A program made the translations under genes and the position numbers. The notes beneath the pieces are model-generated. The model was given only the letters and a program-made list of their open reading frames with translations, was not told the origin of the DNA and searched no databases. A stretch of DNA of 64,000 nucleotides from Arachis hypogaea. Its lineage: Eukaryota; Streptophyta; Magnoliopsida; Fabales; Fabaceae. Location: NCBI RefSeq assembly GCF_003086295.3, contig NC_092048.1, positions 41,230,425-41,294,424 of the forward strand, read 5' to 3'. Of the stretch, positions 10,749 to 21,065 are shown one piece after another. How positions within the stretch are numbered: position 1 is the first letter of the stretch; every line of letters starts with the position of its first letter.

Positions 10749-12110
10749 TCATCCGGGCGGTTTAGAAAGTAGATTCTCACCATGGTGACCAAACGTTTTC
10801 CAAGATCCATTCAGTTGATCATGATGCCAATTCGTGCACTTCGAGTTGAAGCGTGGAACCTTATTGAACCTTGTGCACCAGCTCTGAGTACGAGCCATTT
10901 CCCTCTTACTCTTAAAGCCGCAGAGAGATCTAAGCTGGCCATCTGTTTCAAGCAACCCATATTCAAGTGGAAAAATAAAGATAAAGGTTAAGGATTGTAC
11001 CGACTTGAAGCTTGTATTGGGTGGTAATGGCCTTGGGCTAGGTGTTTCCAGTGGTTCTGTAAGTTCTACTCCCTTGTGCTCTTCTGTGAATTTCTTCACT
11101 TCCTTGAAGACTTCTTCAAATGCATCCATGTCCTGATCAAAGCCTTCCATGTCTTCCTCGTCACTTAAGTCATAAACGGGAGGTTGAGAGAAATCTACCT
11201 CCGCATCATCTTCGTATTCACTTGGGGAAGATTCTTCGATCTCAGAGAATTCACTTGCGGATGCAAGTTCATTACTAGGAGAACTTGACTTGAGATTATC
11301 ATCATCAAGGAAACTTGCTTCTTGGATTATTCCGTCAAGTTCTTCATAAAAGACTTGCTTTGGGAGTTGTGCACTATCCTCCTTAGCATCAATTGTAACG
11401 TCCTTGACAGAATTTTCCACAATTCTGGATTCCCATGGAAGTTCAGCTTCTCCTAAGTCTTCAACCAACTCTTTTTCTTTTACAATGATAGCTTCCTCTA
11501 CTTGTTCCAGTACGAAGTCATGCCATGTTCTGTCCACTGGAGTTTCTAGTATCTTCTTCATACTACGCTCTTCATTAGTTTGTCCACATGGGGCTGTGGG
11601 AGGTCCTTGAATGTTCGAACGTCTAGAAGATAATTGACTTACTGCTTGCTCCAGTTGATGAAGGGTTGTTTGAAGTTGATCTATTGTTTCCTTGAGGCGA
11701 ACCTCTGATTCTCGGGGTGATGGATTTGGACGTGGTACTTGGGGAAGTGGTGGTGTTTGGGAGTAATTGGATTGAAATTGGGGTAAATGAGGATCATATG
11801 GTGGTGAACGGTGAAAAGGAGCTTGTGAGTGTGGTGGTTCGAAGTTATGTTTAGAGGATGGCCTATAAGCACAGGGTGGGGCTTGTTGGTAACTACAAGG
11901 TTGTCCACCATGTCTATTGGCTTGGTATGCATTGTAGAATGGTCTTTGTCCATTATATCTTGGAAGGTGTTGTTGCCTAAAGGGTTGATCAGATCCTCTT
12001 GGCTCCATCCATCTTTGATTGCTCTGACCTTGATGCATGTTCCTGTTATAACTTTCACTCCTTTCAACAATATTAGAACCAAACTCAAAGCGAGAGGGGT
12101 GAGAATTCAT
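10749..12110 (-). CDS. Element-encoded acidic protein, no known domain
   Basis: I take the ATG at 12110 (MNSHPSRFEF) as start because the frame upstream opens only with non-ATG codons; this gives 453 codons. Residues 15-145 are rich in Gln, Pro, Asn, Tyr and Arg, as in a disordered RNA-binding region. About 150-180 form a short coiled coil (ETIDQLQTTLHQLEQAVSQL). About 195-365 are strongly acidic (Glu/Asp/Ser). The tail (about 370-453) is basic with Trp/Cys residues. No zinc knuckle, protease or polymerase motif is present. It lies just downstream of the primer site, where gag would be, and is probably a degenerate or replaced Gag. Function is unproven. Confidence 0.6.
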   Translation of the reverse strand: MNSHPSRFEFGSNIVERSESYNRNMHQGQSNQRWMEPRGSDQPFRQQHLPRYNGQRPFYNAYQANRHGGQPCSYQQAPPCAYRPSSKHNFEPPHSQAPFHRSPPYDPHLPQFQSNYSQTPPLPQVPRPNPSPRESEVRLKETIDQLQTTLHQLEQAVSQLSSRRSNIQGPPTAPCGQTNEERSMKKILETPVDRTWHDFVLEQVEEAIIVKEKELVEDLGEAELPWESRIVENSVKDVTIDAKEDSAQLPKQVFYEELDGIIQEASFLDDDNLKSSSPSNELASASEFSEIEESSPSEYEDDAEVDFSQPPVYDLSDEEDMEGFDQDMDAFEEVFKEVKKFTEEHKGVELTEPLETPSPRPLPPNTSFKSVQSLTFIFIFPLEYGLLETDGQLRSLCGFKSKREMARTQSWCTRFNKVPRFNSKCTNWHHDQLNGSWKTFGHHGENLLSKPPG

Positions 12111-12205
12111 AGTAGCTAATGGAAATAAAAGGAGAAAATAAAGACAAATAAACAAGTAAAAGAAAAATATTTACAATAACCAATAATAAGGCACACGATT
12201 GCAGT

Positions 12206-12223
12206 TCCCCGGCAATGGCGCCA
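12206..12223 (-). promoter_or_regulatory. Primer-binding site, tRNA-Asp type
   Basis: The plus strand reads TCCCCGGCAATGGCGCCA three bases before the LTR. This equals the 3' end of plant tRNA-Asp except for one base, so the minus strand of the element can pair with that tRNA. The position directly inside the 5' LTR is as expected. tRNA-Asp priming is characteristic of Athila-type elements. Confidence 0.88.
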
Positions 12224-12226
12224 TTT

Positions 12227-13688
12227 TGAAGAGAGAACTTTTGCGTGGTCTAGAAATTCGCAGATAAATCCTCGTTGCAGGTATAACTTCTAAACCACCA
12301 AAAGTCCTTTCTTACAAACTTTTTGGTTGTCACAAGTAACAAACCCCTTTGAAATTGATAACCGAAGTATTTAACCTCGGGTCGTCTTCTCAAGGAACTG
12401 CAGGGAAGTATGTTCTTATTATTGGTTATGAAGATTGTAAATTGGGGTTTTGAAGATGAGGAACAAGTAATTTAAATAGAAAGTAAAATAGATAAATAAT
12501 TGTAAAATAAACTTTTGGCAAGGTATGAGAAATTGGAAGTCCTATCCTAGTTATCCTTATCAATGATGATGAAAATTGAATCTTAATTCCACTTAGTTAA
12601 CCTTTACTTAAAGCAAAGGAAGGTCAAGCGACTAATTAGTTTGATCTTCAGATCCTAGTTACTTCCTAAGAAAAGATTGGGATCATTGAAGTTCAATTCA
12701 ATTAGCAAAGGTAACAATTATCAATCATGTTGAGTTTGATAACTCCTGAGTTACTGATTTCTTAACCATGACCGAAAGGGGAAAAGTAAATCTACTTGAA
12801 TAAAAATGTCTTCAGATTGGAAGCAACAGTAACATAAATAAAAGAGAGCAATAATAAACTGAAATACCTCAAATAACATTAATTAAAAGAACAATCTGTA
12901 ACATAGAAGAATTCATAAATTAAATTGAGAAAATAAGTAATTAAAAAGGAATATTGAACCTGATAAAAAGAGATAATCCTGAAAGCAAAAGAAATCCTAA
13001 TTCTAAATCCTAAAAGAGAAAGGAGAGAACCTCTCCCTTCAAAACTACATCTAAATCATGAAAAGTAACTAATTAGAGACTCTCCTCGAATGGATGCATT
13101 CTCCCACTTCATAACCTCTTATCTGTGCTTTCTGGACTTGGATCTGGGCCAAAAAGGGCTTCAGAAATCGCTGGGAGGGTTTTCTGTAATTTCTAGTGCG
13201 TGGCCTCTGTCACGCGTCCGCGTGGGTCACGTGGTCGCGTCATCTGGAGTTTTCCTTGTCACGCGGTCGCGTCAATCATGCGTTCGCGTCATCTGTGTTC
13301 TGCTTAAGGCGCGCAATCGCGTCAATCACGCGGTTGCGTCACTGCCATTTCGCGCTGGCATGCGGCCACGTCGTCCATGCGGTCGCGTCGCTGCCAGTTT
13401 CTTCAAAACTCCGTTTTATGCTTTTCTTCCATTTTTGTATGTTTTCTTTCCATCCTTTAAGTCATTCCTGCCTTAGAAGATCTGAAATTACTCAACACAC
13501 GAATCACGGCATCGAATGGTAATAAAATGGGTAATTATTTTTAAAGCATAGGAAACATGTTTTCTCACATACATCACATAATAAGGAAGGGAAAGTAAAA
13601 CCATGCAATTTTCATGAATAAGTGAGTGAAGGATTGAATAAATCACCTAAATTGAGCACAAAATATATCATAAAATATGGGTTTATCA
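12227..13688 (-). repeat. 5' LTR of the Athila-like element
   Basis: 1462 bp, the partner of 4147-5608 and the same length. The CpG-palindrome cluster lies at about 13200-13395, that is about 290-490 bases into the LTR in element orientation, most likely within U3. Several CG sites that differ from the other LTR are C-to-T type changes. Confidence 0.92.
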
Positions 13689-13857
13689 GACTCCTTCTTA
13701 AAAGATATTTTGCACGTGTGTGCAGTCGGAAGATATATTCCGCTTGATTCATCAATTTCAAAATTTGAGAAGACATAGACTTTTCTGTCTACCAATTCAT
13801 TTTCAAACAATTTTGTCAAATAATTCTTGATTGAACAATGAATTTTATCGTACTGCA
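13689..13857 (-). pseudogene. RPA70-like exon, 5' part
   Basis: The minus strand enters the exon after a good splice acceptor (pyrimidines then tgcag at 13858) and reads YDKIHCSIKNYLTKLF, then VYVFSNFEID and IYLPTAHTCKISF. This fits the OB-fold start of plant RPA70-like / DUF223 proteins ('..DKI.A.I.. .L...F...L.EG.VY.I.NF.V ....Y.PT.H...L.F'). The frame runs into the LTR at 13689 and its continuation is at 4146-4026. The intact acceptor and open frame suggest it was a working exon, or a recent pseudogene, at insertion. Confidence 0.55.
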
Positions 13858-13976
13858 AAATAAATTAAATATAAAAGATATTAGCATTTACAAAGCTATT
13901 AAAAAGAATTGTCTTTGACTTGTGGAATGGTGTACTTATAAAATTAACTTAAAATACGAACTACAAATATTTATAA

Positions 13977-14159
13977 GAATTTAACTTTGATGTACTGACA
14001 GTGTAAAGTAGTTTTACACGTGCATCCAATTACGTAATGACACGTTAGTAAAAATACCTAACTTTTACATTGACCGCGTGAATGGTTATCCAAAAGAACA
14101 GATGTGATTGCACGACTGTGTAAAATGCTTTACACTGTCAGTGCATCAAAATTAAACTC
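13977..14159. mobile_element. Tourist-like MITE (183 bp)
   Basis: Imperfect 45-50-base terminal inverted repeats: left tgatgtactgacagtgtaaa, right complement tgatgcactgacagtgtaaa. The flanks are TAA on both sides (13974-13976 and 14160-14162), a 3-bp target duplication as expected for PIF/Harbinger-type MITEs. There is no coding capacity. It lies in the probable intron upstream of the RPA-like exon. Confidence 0.85.
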
Positions 14160-14814
14160 TAAACTGAACTTAACGTTACTTGAAAAATTTAGTAAAAGAA
14201 TCAACTAATCTTATCATCTATTAGAACTATTTCTATGTATGTCCTCTTGATCTTATCAAACTTGGATGGGACTTTTTATAACCTTATAATTTTTGTCTTT
14301 ATTTTTCATACTTTCTCTTCGTATAATTTACTATAGGTGATACTATTGATAGGATCGTAAATAATTGCCGTTAGGTATAAAAAAAATAGAATAAGGACTA
14401 TGTCAAAATTATAAATTTTCTAAATGATAAACATGAGAGAAAATTTACTATTACTTATTATATATACTAATAATATGTCAATATTTTTAAAAATATACCA
14501 GTAATACTAATAACTTAAAGATAATTGTACTATAGTTATAATAAAATTAGTTATTACTCTAAGCAAATAAAATAAAAAATAAATTTGAAAACTAAAGAAA
14601 AAAGATTTGCGGTAATTATGTTTGAAATGTTCCTATGTTTTTTTTCATTCCTTTTTACTTGTCATTCCTTTACGGCAATGTTAGATCAAGAAAACTCTAA
14701 TTTTAAAATATAATAATGAATATGTCATGTAATAGAAAAATAATAAACTAAAAGGGAATATATATATATATATAGCAGATACAAAAAGACATATTATTGT
14801 AGTAAAATATCACA
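14160..14814. other. AT-rich intronic or intergenic DNA
   Basis: No frame, tRNA or clear element was found. A (TA)n run occurs at about 14759-14774. The sequence directly left of the CACTA element does not resemble the LTR found on its right. Confidence 0.4.
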
Positions 14815-15430
14815 CACAACTAGAAAATGGATTAATACAGAAATATTTAGTCTTTATTACAGACGAATTTTTGGTTACCGACGAATTTTGTCCCTCTGTA
14901 AAAGTCTCGTCAGAAATTATTTACCGACGGATTTTTTTCCGTCAAAAAATTACCGACGAATTTTTACCAGTTACCGACGGATTTTTTCTCTATAAATTCT
15001 CCATCCATTTCCCTGAAACGTCGAACTTTCCAACGAATTTTTCGTCGGTAATTAGCAACAGATTTTCCATCGGTAATTGGAAGGGAAAGCATTTCCAACT
15101 CTGAATACAGACGGATTTTCTGTCTGTAAATCTGTTGGTAAGGTAAAATAGTATTTTTATAGATTTTTTCATTGCAAAATAAATCTAATTTCATACAAAG
15201 TAAATGTAAATTTAAACAAGTTCATCATATTATCAAATTAAAAGAAAAGTACTATAAACAAACAAGTTAATATAATTCAAAATATAAACAAAATGTATTG
15301 ATACATCAACTATAATAATAAGTAACAACCATACATCAACAAAGTGTATTGATACATCAACTATAATTCAAAACCTAAACTCAGTGTATTATTCAACCAT
15401 ACTAAATTTATCATGTATTCAAAACATAAA

Positions 15431-15530
15431 CTTTAGTGTATTCTTCTGATAGAAGAGCGCCATTGCGAATCGACTCCTGAGCTGCCTTTGCAGCACCTAA
15501 CTCCATCTCCAAGTTTGAAATAGTTTTTGT
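15431..15530 (-). pseudogene. Captured exon of a beta-1,3-galactosyltransferase-like gene
   Basis: After an AG acceptor (attag) the minus strand reads TKTISNLEMELGAAKAAQES and continues IRNGALLSEE. This matches my memory of the stem/DUF4094 region of plant Golgi beta-1,3-galactosyltransferases ('DKTIS.LEMELAAA+AAQES...G'). The catalytic GT31 domain is absent. It is a fragment in the CACTA element, downstream of the SCD2-like exons but from an unrelated gene. Confidence 0.55.
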
Positions 15531-15798
15531 CTAATGTTCTACATTCAACACAATCACATAAGCCTTGAAATGAAAATTTAGCAACACACAATGCAACAGC
15601 ATCATAGTATAGAACTATGATAACCCCAATATTATTGACCTCATCTTGATTTGTGCATCTTTGATAAGAGTGATATTTTTCTTTTCATAATCAAACAGAA
15701 TATCTTAATACTTGACCCTTTATCTTATCCCTATCCCTATCAAACTAGCTACATCATTACATGAAATCCATCCTGTTGTAAGAAAATACCACTAGTTT

Positions 15799-16059
15799 CT
15801 ATTCAAATAAAAAAGTCCTTAAGCGTCCACTATATAGGGCATTAGCAGTGTGACCAACAAGTGGAGTGACATCTTCCTTTCTCATATATTCAATTATACA
15901 GTTTATGTAAGGTACCCACCAAAGTTCATTTTGGTAGAAAATATAAAGCTGCAAATGGCATAAGAGTTTACTTCTTTTCTTAGAGTTTCTTATTCCTACT
16001 GCTATTTCATCAAGGCAATGATGGCAGTCAACAAAGTTAGCAAAGACTAAATATAGCAA
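15799..16059 (-). other. Short open frame of unknown origin inside the CACTA element
   Basis: An 86-codon minus-strand frame (MLYLVFANFVDCHHCLDEIA...). It is less repetitive than its surroundings but matches nothing I recognise. It may be another captured fragment or chance. No ribosome-context or splice evidence decides this. Confidence 0.25.
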
Positions 16060-16439
16060 ATTAAAACCAAAGCCTTACAAATGTCTATGAGATTACCTGT
16101 GTACTTGGAGCTATACATAAATGCTATTACTAGAATAGCTAGAGGAAGAGTCAACTGGAATATCATGCAGAATCGAATATCATTATAATTTCTGCAACCA
16201 ACTAAAAGACAGAATTCAAATGAAAACTGGGTAGAAGATGTCCAAGTATGTAAAATTTTTAATACTTCAAGAGAGAGTGGGGTAGAAGATGAAAAGAAAA
16301 ATAAACTAAAGCAATTTGCAATGCAAAAGACATACTTAAACTACATAATTGCAAGTTTGTCAAACATCATATCATAGAATCATAGTAGCTTCTTCTTAGT
16401 AGACCTACAATGATGCATTGTGTGCTCTGTAGTTTATAG

Positions 16440-16547
16440 CATTGTACACAAATGAATTGCTTCTTGCAATCTTTGATCTTCTGCTCTCACCTCTTTAAAT
16501 TCAGCAACACAATCACCACAATCAAAGCACAAAAAAGTCTCATACCC
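16440..16547 (-). pseudogene. Possible captured exon, source unknown
   Basis: On the minus strand a good acceptor (gattttgcag) is followed by an open stretch reading GYETFLCFDCGDCVAEFKEV and on to RAEDQRLQEAI. It is GC-richer than its neighbours and looks exon-like, but I cannot name the gene. Confidence 0.3.
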
Positions 16548-16786
16548 TGCAAAATCAAACATGTAATAAAATAATAAAATATATAAATAAAAATATTTGT
16601 TTGAAACTGATGACTAACATAGAGTTAATCAAGTGATAGTGGAAGAGAAGCAAGAGAAGAGGCGAGGCAGGTATACATTAATATAAACAATGGTATTATA
16701 CATTAATATTGTTAGGTTTCAAAGCTCAGTTAATATCCCTTTTTTTTTTTGGTTTGGAAAAAGGAGAAGAGGAGGGGGACCCTCAC

Positions 16787-16849
16787 CTGTTTCTCAAGCT
16801 TCCTAGCTCTCGCCTCCACTTCTTGGCGTTTTTCCTCTGCAACTCTTAA
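16787..16849 (-). pseudogene. Captured SCD2-like coiled-coil exon (63 nt)
   Basis: Bounded on the minus strand by an acceptor (ttgacag) and a donor (gtgagg), it encodes 21 residues starting LRVAEEKRQEVEARARKLEK. Together with the preceding 42-nt exon this matches the coiled coil of plant SCD2 (STOMATAL CYTOKINESIS DEFECTIVE 2), where I recall 'LQEEN..LLEKLR.AEER..EAEARARQLEKQ'. Exon lengths are multiples of three and the phase is kept. Confidence 0.6.
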
Positions 16850-16930
16850 CTGTCAATATAATCAAGTAGATATGTTAAATATCACATAATTTGAGTTTAA
16901 AACCAACTTTGTTAGGCTAGAAGAGCACCA

Positions 16931-16972
16931 CCTTTTCTAATATAACCTCATTCTCCTCTTGTAGCATATTCA
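16931..16972 (-). pseudogene. Captured SCD2-like coiled-coil exon (42 nt)
   Basis: Minus strand, acceptor ttttacag and donor gtggtg, reading LNMLQEENEVILEK. It joins in frame to the 63-nt exon at 16849-16787. Having two consecutive small exons with both splice sites preserved is strong evidence that a genomic gene segment, not a cDNA, was captured. Confidence 0.6.
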
Positions 16973-18034
16973 GCTGTAAAATAAAAGATGAATCAGTTTC
17001 AAAGCACATACTTTATGAATTACCAAATCAGCACCAGTATAAAGATTATAAGATTCACTTGTAATCCACTTGACAAAAAAGTGAAAAGGAAAAGAATAGC
17101 CGACAGTCAACAAAAGATAAATGAGTTATGGCTTGACCTCTTTTTTATCCCAAGTGTACAAGGAGGCAAAACTAGTAAGAGAATTCTTCATTTCATCCTT
17201 GATAAAAATAACATTGAGTCATTATGGATTGGCCTCCTTTGTTTCTCAACAAAAGTTTACAGCCTTAAATGTCATCTTTTCAAAGCGATCATAATTTAGT
17301 ATATATGATTAAGCTTGTCTAATGACATATCTATCATTTATCTATACGCCTAACTAGTTCTTAAGGTAGCCGTATTTTAAATTTTTAACTGATGTTGTTT
17401 TAATAACTAGATGCTGCATCTAATTCTATTTTAACACTTCCAAATATTTTATGGATCCAATTTTCAAATTTATCAAAGACTACAAAAGCAATGTCAAACC
17501 TAATGAAATGTAATGTATTATTGATAATTCCTTATCATTAGGAAACCCGAGACATAAAACTCAATTTATAGCACTCTAAATACTGGACATTGTAGAACAA
17601 AATAGCTGCAACATCAAACTAGCCTTACAGTTGCAGCCTTACCCATAGTTACTGAAATCCTGGTCCAGGAAGTATGCAGCTCATTGCATCACACAACATG
17701 CTACTTTTTATTAAGGACATAGAACAGTCTGAAACATCAAAAACTACCTACTTGGAAACGATATATATTATCAAAGGAAGTTAGAAACTTCAGAAATTTA
17801 CTTGCTAGGGAAGTTGACAGTTGGCACCGTTAAAGTCTGAATAGAAGTGCCACTGAAGTATTAGAAGAGTCTTAGCCCACTAGTTCTTTAAAATTTATGA
17901 TGATTCATCTTTATAGTAATAATTAATGCCCAAACCTGGAAATGCTACAAGCCTACAAGACGTATAAAACCTTGTTTAATTCCAATAGCTGCAAATCATA
18001 ATTAGTACGGCTGGGGAAAGTAAGTAATGCTTAC

Positions 18035-18210
18035 AACTTTTTCTCTCGGTTCCGATTGGAAGGAGGATCAATTGGAGGAACAACCATAGGTGTTCGGATT
18101 GTGGATTTGCTCGGCGGAGGTACTATTGCTGCCGCAGAGCAAACCGAAACTGTCGGTCGTCTAGCTGAGGTTGATCGTACCGAAAGAGTATGCTCTGCAA
18201 AGTTCCGGCC
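18035..18210 (-). pseudogene. Captured SCD2-like N-terminal exon
   Basis: Minus strand, reading GRNFAEHTLSVRSTSARRPT, then a Pro/Ser-rich stretch and TPMVVPPIDPPSNRNREK, ending at a donor (gtaagc). This resembles the N-terminal disordered region of plant SCD2 ('LGRNF..H..SVRS.SAGRP... TP...PPI.PP..R..EK'). It lies upstream of the two coiled-coil exons in the expected order. The exons between are missing, so no functional protein is possible. Confidence 0.55.
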
Positions 18211-18591
18211 TAACTAAACGAAAAGTACAAAAATCTAATTAGCACAGGAAGAACGAGGTGAATAACAATTGAATCAGATCCATAATTTTAACACTTAGAT
18301 CACACTCAATCACTGTCAATGGCGCCAAACCAAGATAGATGTATGGTTGGCTAAGAAAACCAATAAGAAACTTAAAAATCGTCCATCGAATGGAAATTAA
18401 TTATAACTTAGACTTATAAACAAAATCAATAACATCAAGTGAATATTCATATATTTATCTAATGGAATCAGAGGATTGGAGTTCCTTCACAGAAAACTTG
18501 CCATCTCTGTCTCTGTAATAATACCCTAAATTATTTTGAGAAGATAGAAACTGCAAAGAAAAATTGATAAACCTAAAATTGGCACAGAAAA

Positions 18592-18888
18592 TCAAGCCCT
18601 AAGCAACAGAATCATAAAATCAGAGTATACCTCTTTATAGCCGTGGAGCGTTGCCTGGGGGAGCCTGGTGGTTGCTCCGAGGAGAATCTCACGGATGACA
18701 ATGTTGGACACGGTGGCGAAGAGGTGGAAGAAAAATGCCAAGGGTGCCCAAAGGAGGAGGAGAAGCACGTGGGGACGAGGAGGAGGCTCTGGGAGCGAAA
18801 TTGGCGGAGGTGTATGAAGTGAAGGGGTAGGAAAAGGAGAGGAGAATGACATCTGGTTTCTGAAGGAAGGTGAAGCCACAACGGCCAT
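18592..18888 (-). other. GC-rich frame, possibly another captured exon
   Basis: A 98-codon minus-strand frame with a Ser/Pro-rich start and a hydrophobic middle (HVLLLLLWAPLAFFFHLFA) that could span a membrane. It lies in a GC-rich island (18600-19210) unlike the CACTA body and is probably host-derived. I could not assign it. Confidence 0.3.
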
Positions 18889-20839
18889 TATAGAATTGAT
18901 TCGAATTAGATGTGACTGAAACTCGTGCGATGAGGAGACGCAAGCGGCGGCGGCAGTGGGGGAAGAAGAAGCTCATGGACGTAAGTCTCCATTATGATTT
19001 CAAATGAGAAGAATTAAAAAATTGAAAGCCATGCAAAACCATACCTGAACTGGTGGATGAGGATGACCAGCGAATGGCTGTTGCTGAGGTCAGTGATGAG
19101 ATCGTGGACGGAGCGATGGAGAGAGCGGCGGTAGTGAAAGAAGCTTTGGTGATGGAGAGAGCATTGGACGGAGAGAGGAAGAAGCTCTTTGGCGGCGATT
19201 TGTGTGGAGTGTGAATCGATCGAGAGGATAGGATCTGAGTTAGGGTTAACTCAATATTTTCGACGGAAAATTTTAAATTACATACAGATTTTTTATCTGT
19301 AATAATTTAATAAACGTAACGTTTTTGTTCATTTAATTACAAATGGATTTTTTGTCTGTAACCATTTTCCATGAAAAAAATTAATTTTTTTGACAGAATT
19401 ATCAATGGATTCTCTTTTTCATCTGTAATTTATGCTAATTCATTTTTTTGTTTTTCGACAAAAAATTCTTCTGAAATTCTGTCTGTATTTCCGTGGGATA
19501 AAATCCGTCAGAAATATCTGTCTGTAATAACTAGTTTTCTAGTAGTGACTCCTCTTTATTTGTAACCGAACTTGGAAAAGAAAGAAAGAGAAACCGTAGG
19601 TGAGGGAGAAAACCATAACTCCTTTTGATCTTTCGGCTTTGATTTCTTGAGATCTGTAAATCCAATAAAAATTTAATCCGGTAAAAGTGTTCGTATCCTC
19701 CTCCTCTACACAATGGCGTTACTTTTGTTCGGTGGAAGCTGATGGTGACGTAGCTCCCCTTCCTCTTGAGTTCGGCCAATTGGAGTTCTAGGAGGCACAA
19801 ACATTTTCCTCTTCAGCAGCTTGGTCAGAAAGCTTCTCCAGAGTTTCTGTTGTTTTGATTTTGTACGGAGGTAGGGTTCGGTAAATTTTAGAATAATTGA
19901 GTATGAATTTGATAAGTGAATGTTGATTTAGTTGATAATTGTTTGAGTTTAAATGAGTTTATGTTAAATTATTGTTGTTGCTTGTGATTTGTTGGTTTGG
20001 CTTTGAAAAATACCTCAACGATGGTTGTTTTAATAATTTTGGGACTGTTGTGATATGATATTTTTGAGGAAATTGATGAGATTTGGTAGATGAAAGATTA
20101 AATTAAGAACTGAGAAAAATCGGTAATAATAAAGCTTAAGAAACGAACTTAAAACTCAAGCTGAAAACTTACAGAATTTTGGAAATGAGATTCAGTTCTT
20201 TGATAAAGTTATAATCGTGGAAATTAAGATTTATATTTGAGAATGAAATAGTAATTTAATAAAAATTGAAGTTAGTTTTATAACTACATACGTTTTTGTG
20301 TATTTTAGGTAATAAGTAAAGTTCAAGGGTAAAATGGATATTTTATAAAAGTTCAGGCTTTTTTTATAAATATGAAAATAATTGAGGATTTGAATATAAT
20401 TTTATAAAATATTGAGGTTAAAAATAAAACATTAAAAGATTCGTGATTTAGAAAGTAATTGGTAAAAGTTTAAAAGTAAGGTTTTATAAACTAAGTTTTA
20501 AGAAAAGATATATATATATATATATATATTATTTACTATTTAAAATATCTTATTTATATTATTGTTATTATTATTTTAGTAAGAATATTATCTAGTAAAG
20601 ATATTATTAATATTACTATAAGTCAGAGAAGAGCAAACAGAGTAATTTTAAAAGGTTTAGAGAACGCAGACTTAATTAAAGTACTTTACAATTCTTTTCC
20701 ATAAGATACTTAGGGAAAGGCGAGGGAAGAATGTGAAGTTGAGTTTTGATAAAGAATTAAAGATTGAAGAAAAGAAGAGAAAAAGAAAAGAAGTAAGAAA
20801 ATAAAAAGAAAGATGAGAAAGAAAATAATGTATTAACTA

Positions 20840-21030
20840 AAGGGATATCTGCCACAGAAGAGCAGATCTCTGCCATAGGAGAGTAGAGACCAAAGATAAA
20901 AAGACTTTAAAAGACTGTCTGCCACAGGAGAGAAGAGAGCAAAGACTAATATTTTAATAAACGTCTACCACAGTAGAGCAGATAGAAAAGAATGTATTAA
21001 TTCAAGGGATCTATACCGCAGTAGAGTAGA
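20840..21030. repeat. Hairpin family A in the 5' LTR
   Basis: Repeated loop phrase 'cacagaaga/cacaggaga/cacagtaga' flanked by pairing arms: atctgc/gcagat (20847-20867), ctctgc/gtagag (20868-20888, one G-T pair), and weaker copies at about 20916-20936, 20963-20983 and 21010-21030. The matching copies in the other LTR are at about 24619-24785. Confidence 0.7.
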
Positions 21031-21065
21031 GAGCAAAGATTAGAAAGAAATTGAGTGTTGTTTGG

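Larger units (their letters stand above)
4147..13688 (-). mobile_element. Complete non-autonomous Athila-like LTR retrotransposon
   Basis: Two 1462-bp direct repeats (4147-5608 and 12227-13688) enclose 6.6 kb. On the minus strand each LTR starts tgataaaccc and ends ttctctcttca. A primer site complementary to tRNA-Asp follows the 5' LTR and a polypurine tract precedes the 3' LTR. The flanking target duplication is gaatc/gactc. The LTRs differ at roughly two dozen positions by eye (about 2%), so the insertion is young. The interior has two long open frames but no protease, reverse transcriptase or integrase, so the element must be moved by a partner's proteins. LTR start, tRNA-Asp primer and PPT fit the Athila lineage of Ty3/gypsy. 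Peanut has described non-autonomous elements of this kind (for example Feral, partner of FIDEL); whether this is that family was not tested. Confidence 0.9.
14815..19547. mobile_element. CACTA (En/Spm-type) element with captured host exons
   Basis: The right end reads ttttctagtagtg, that is cactactagaaaa inverted; the left end is cacaactagaaaa, one mismatch. Both ends carry subterminal repeats of the 'taccgacggattttt' / 'cagacggatttt' type (14850-15135 and 19255-19535), the normal transposase-binding architecture of CACTA elements. There is no transposase frame, so it is non-autonomous. Instead the 4.7-kb body holds minus-strand exon fragments of at least two host genes with splice sites still present, so capture was at DNA level. 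The 3-bp flanks are aca (left) and act (right), not a clean duplication; the left flank was probably altered after insertion. Confidence 0.85.
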
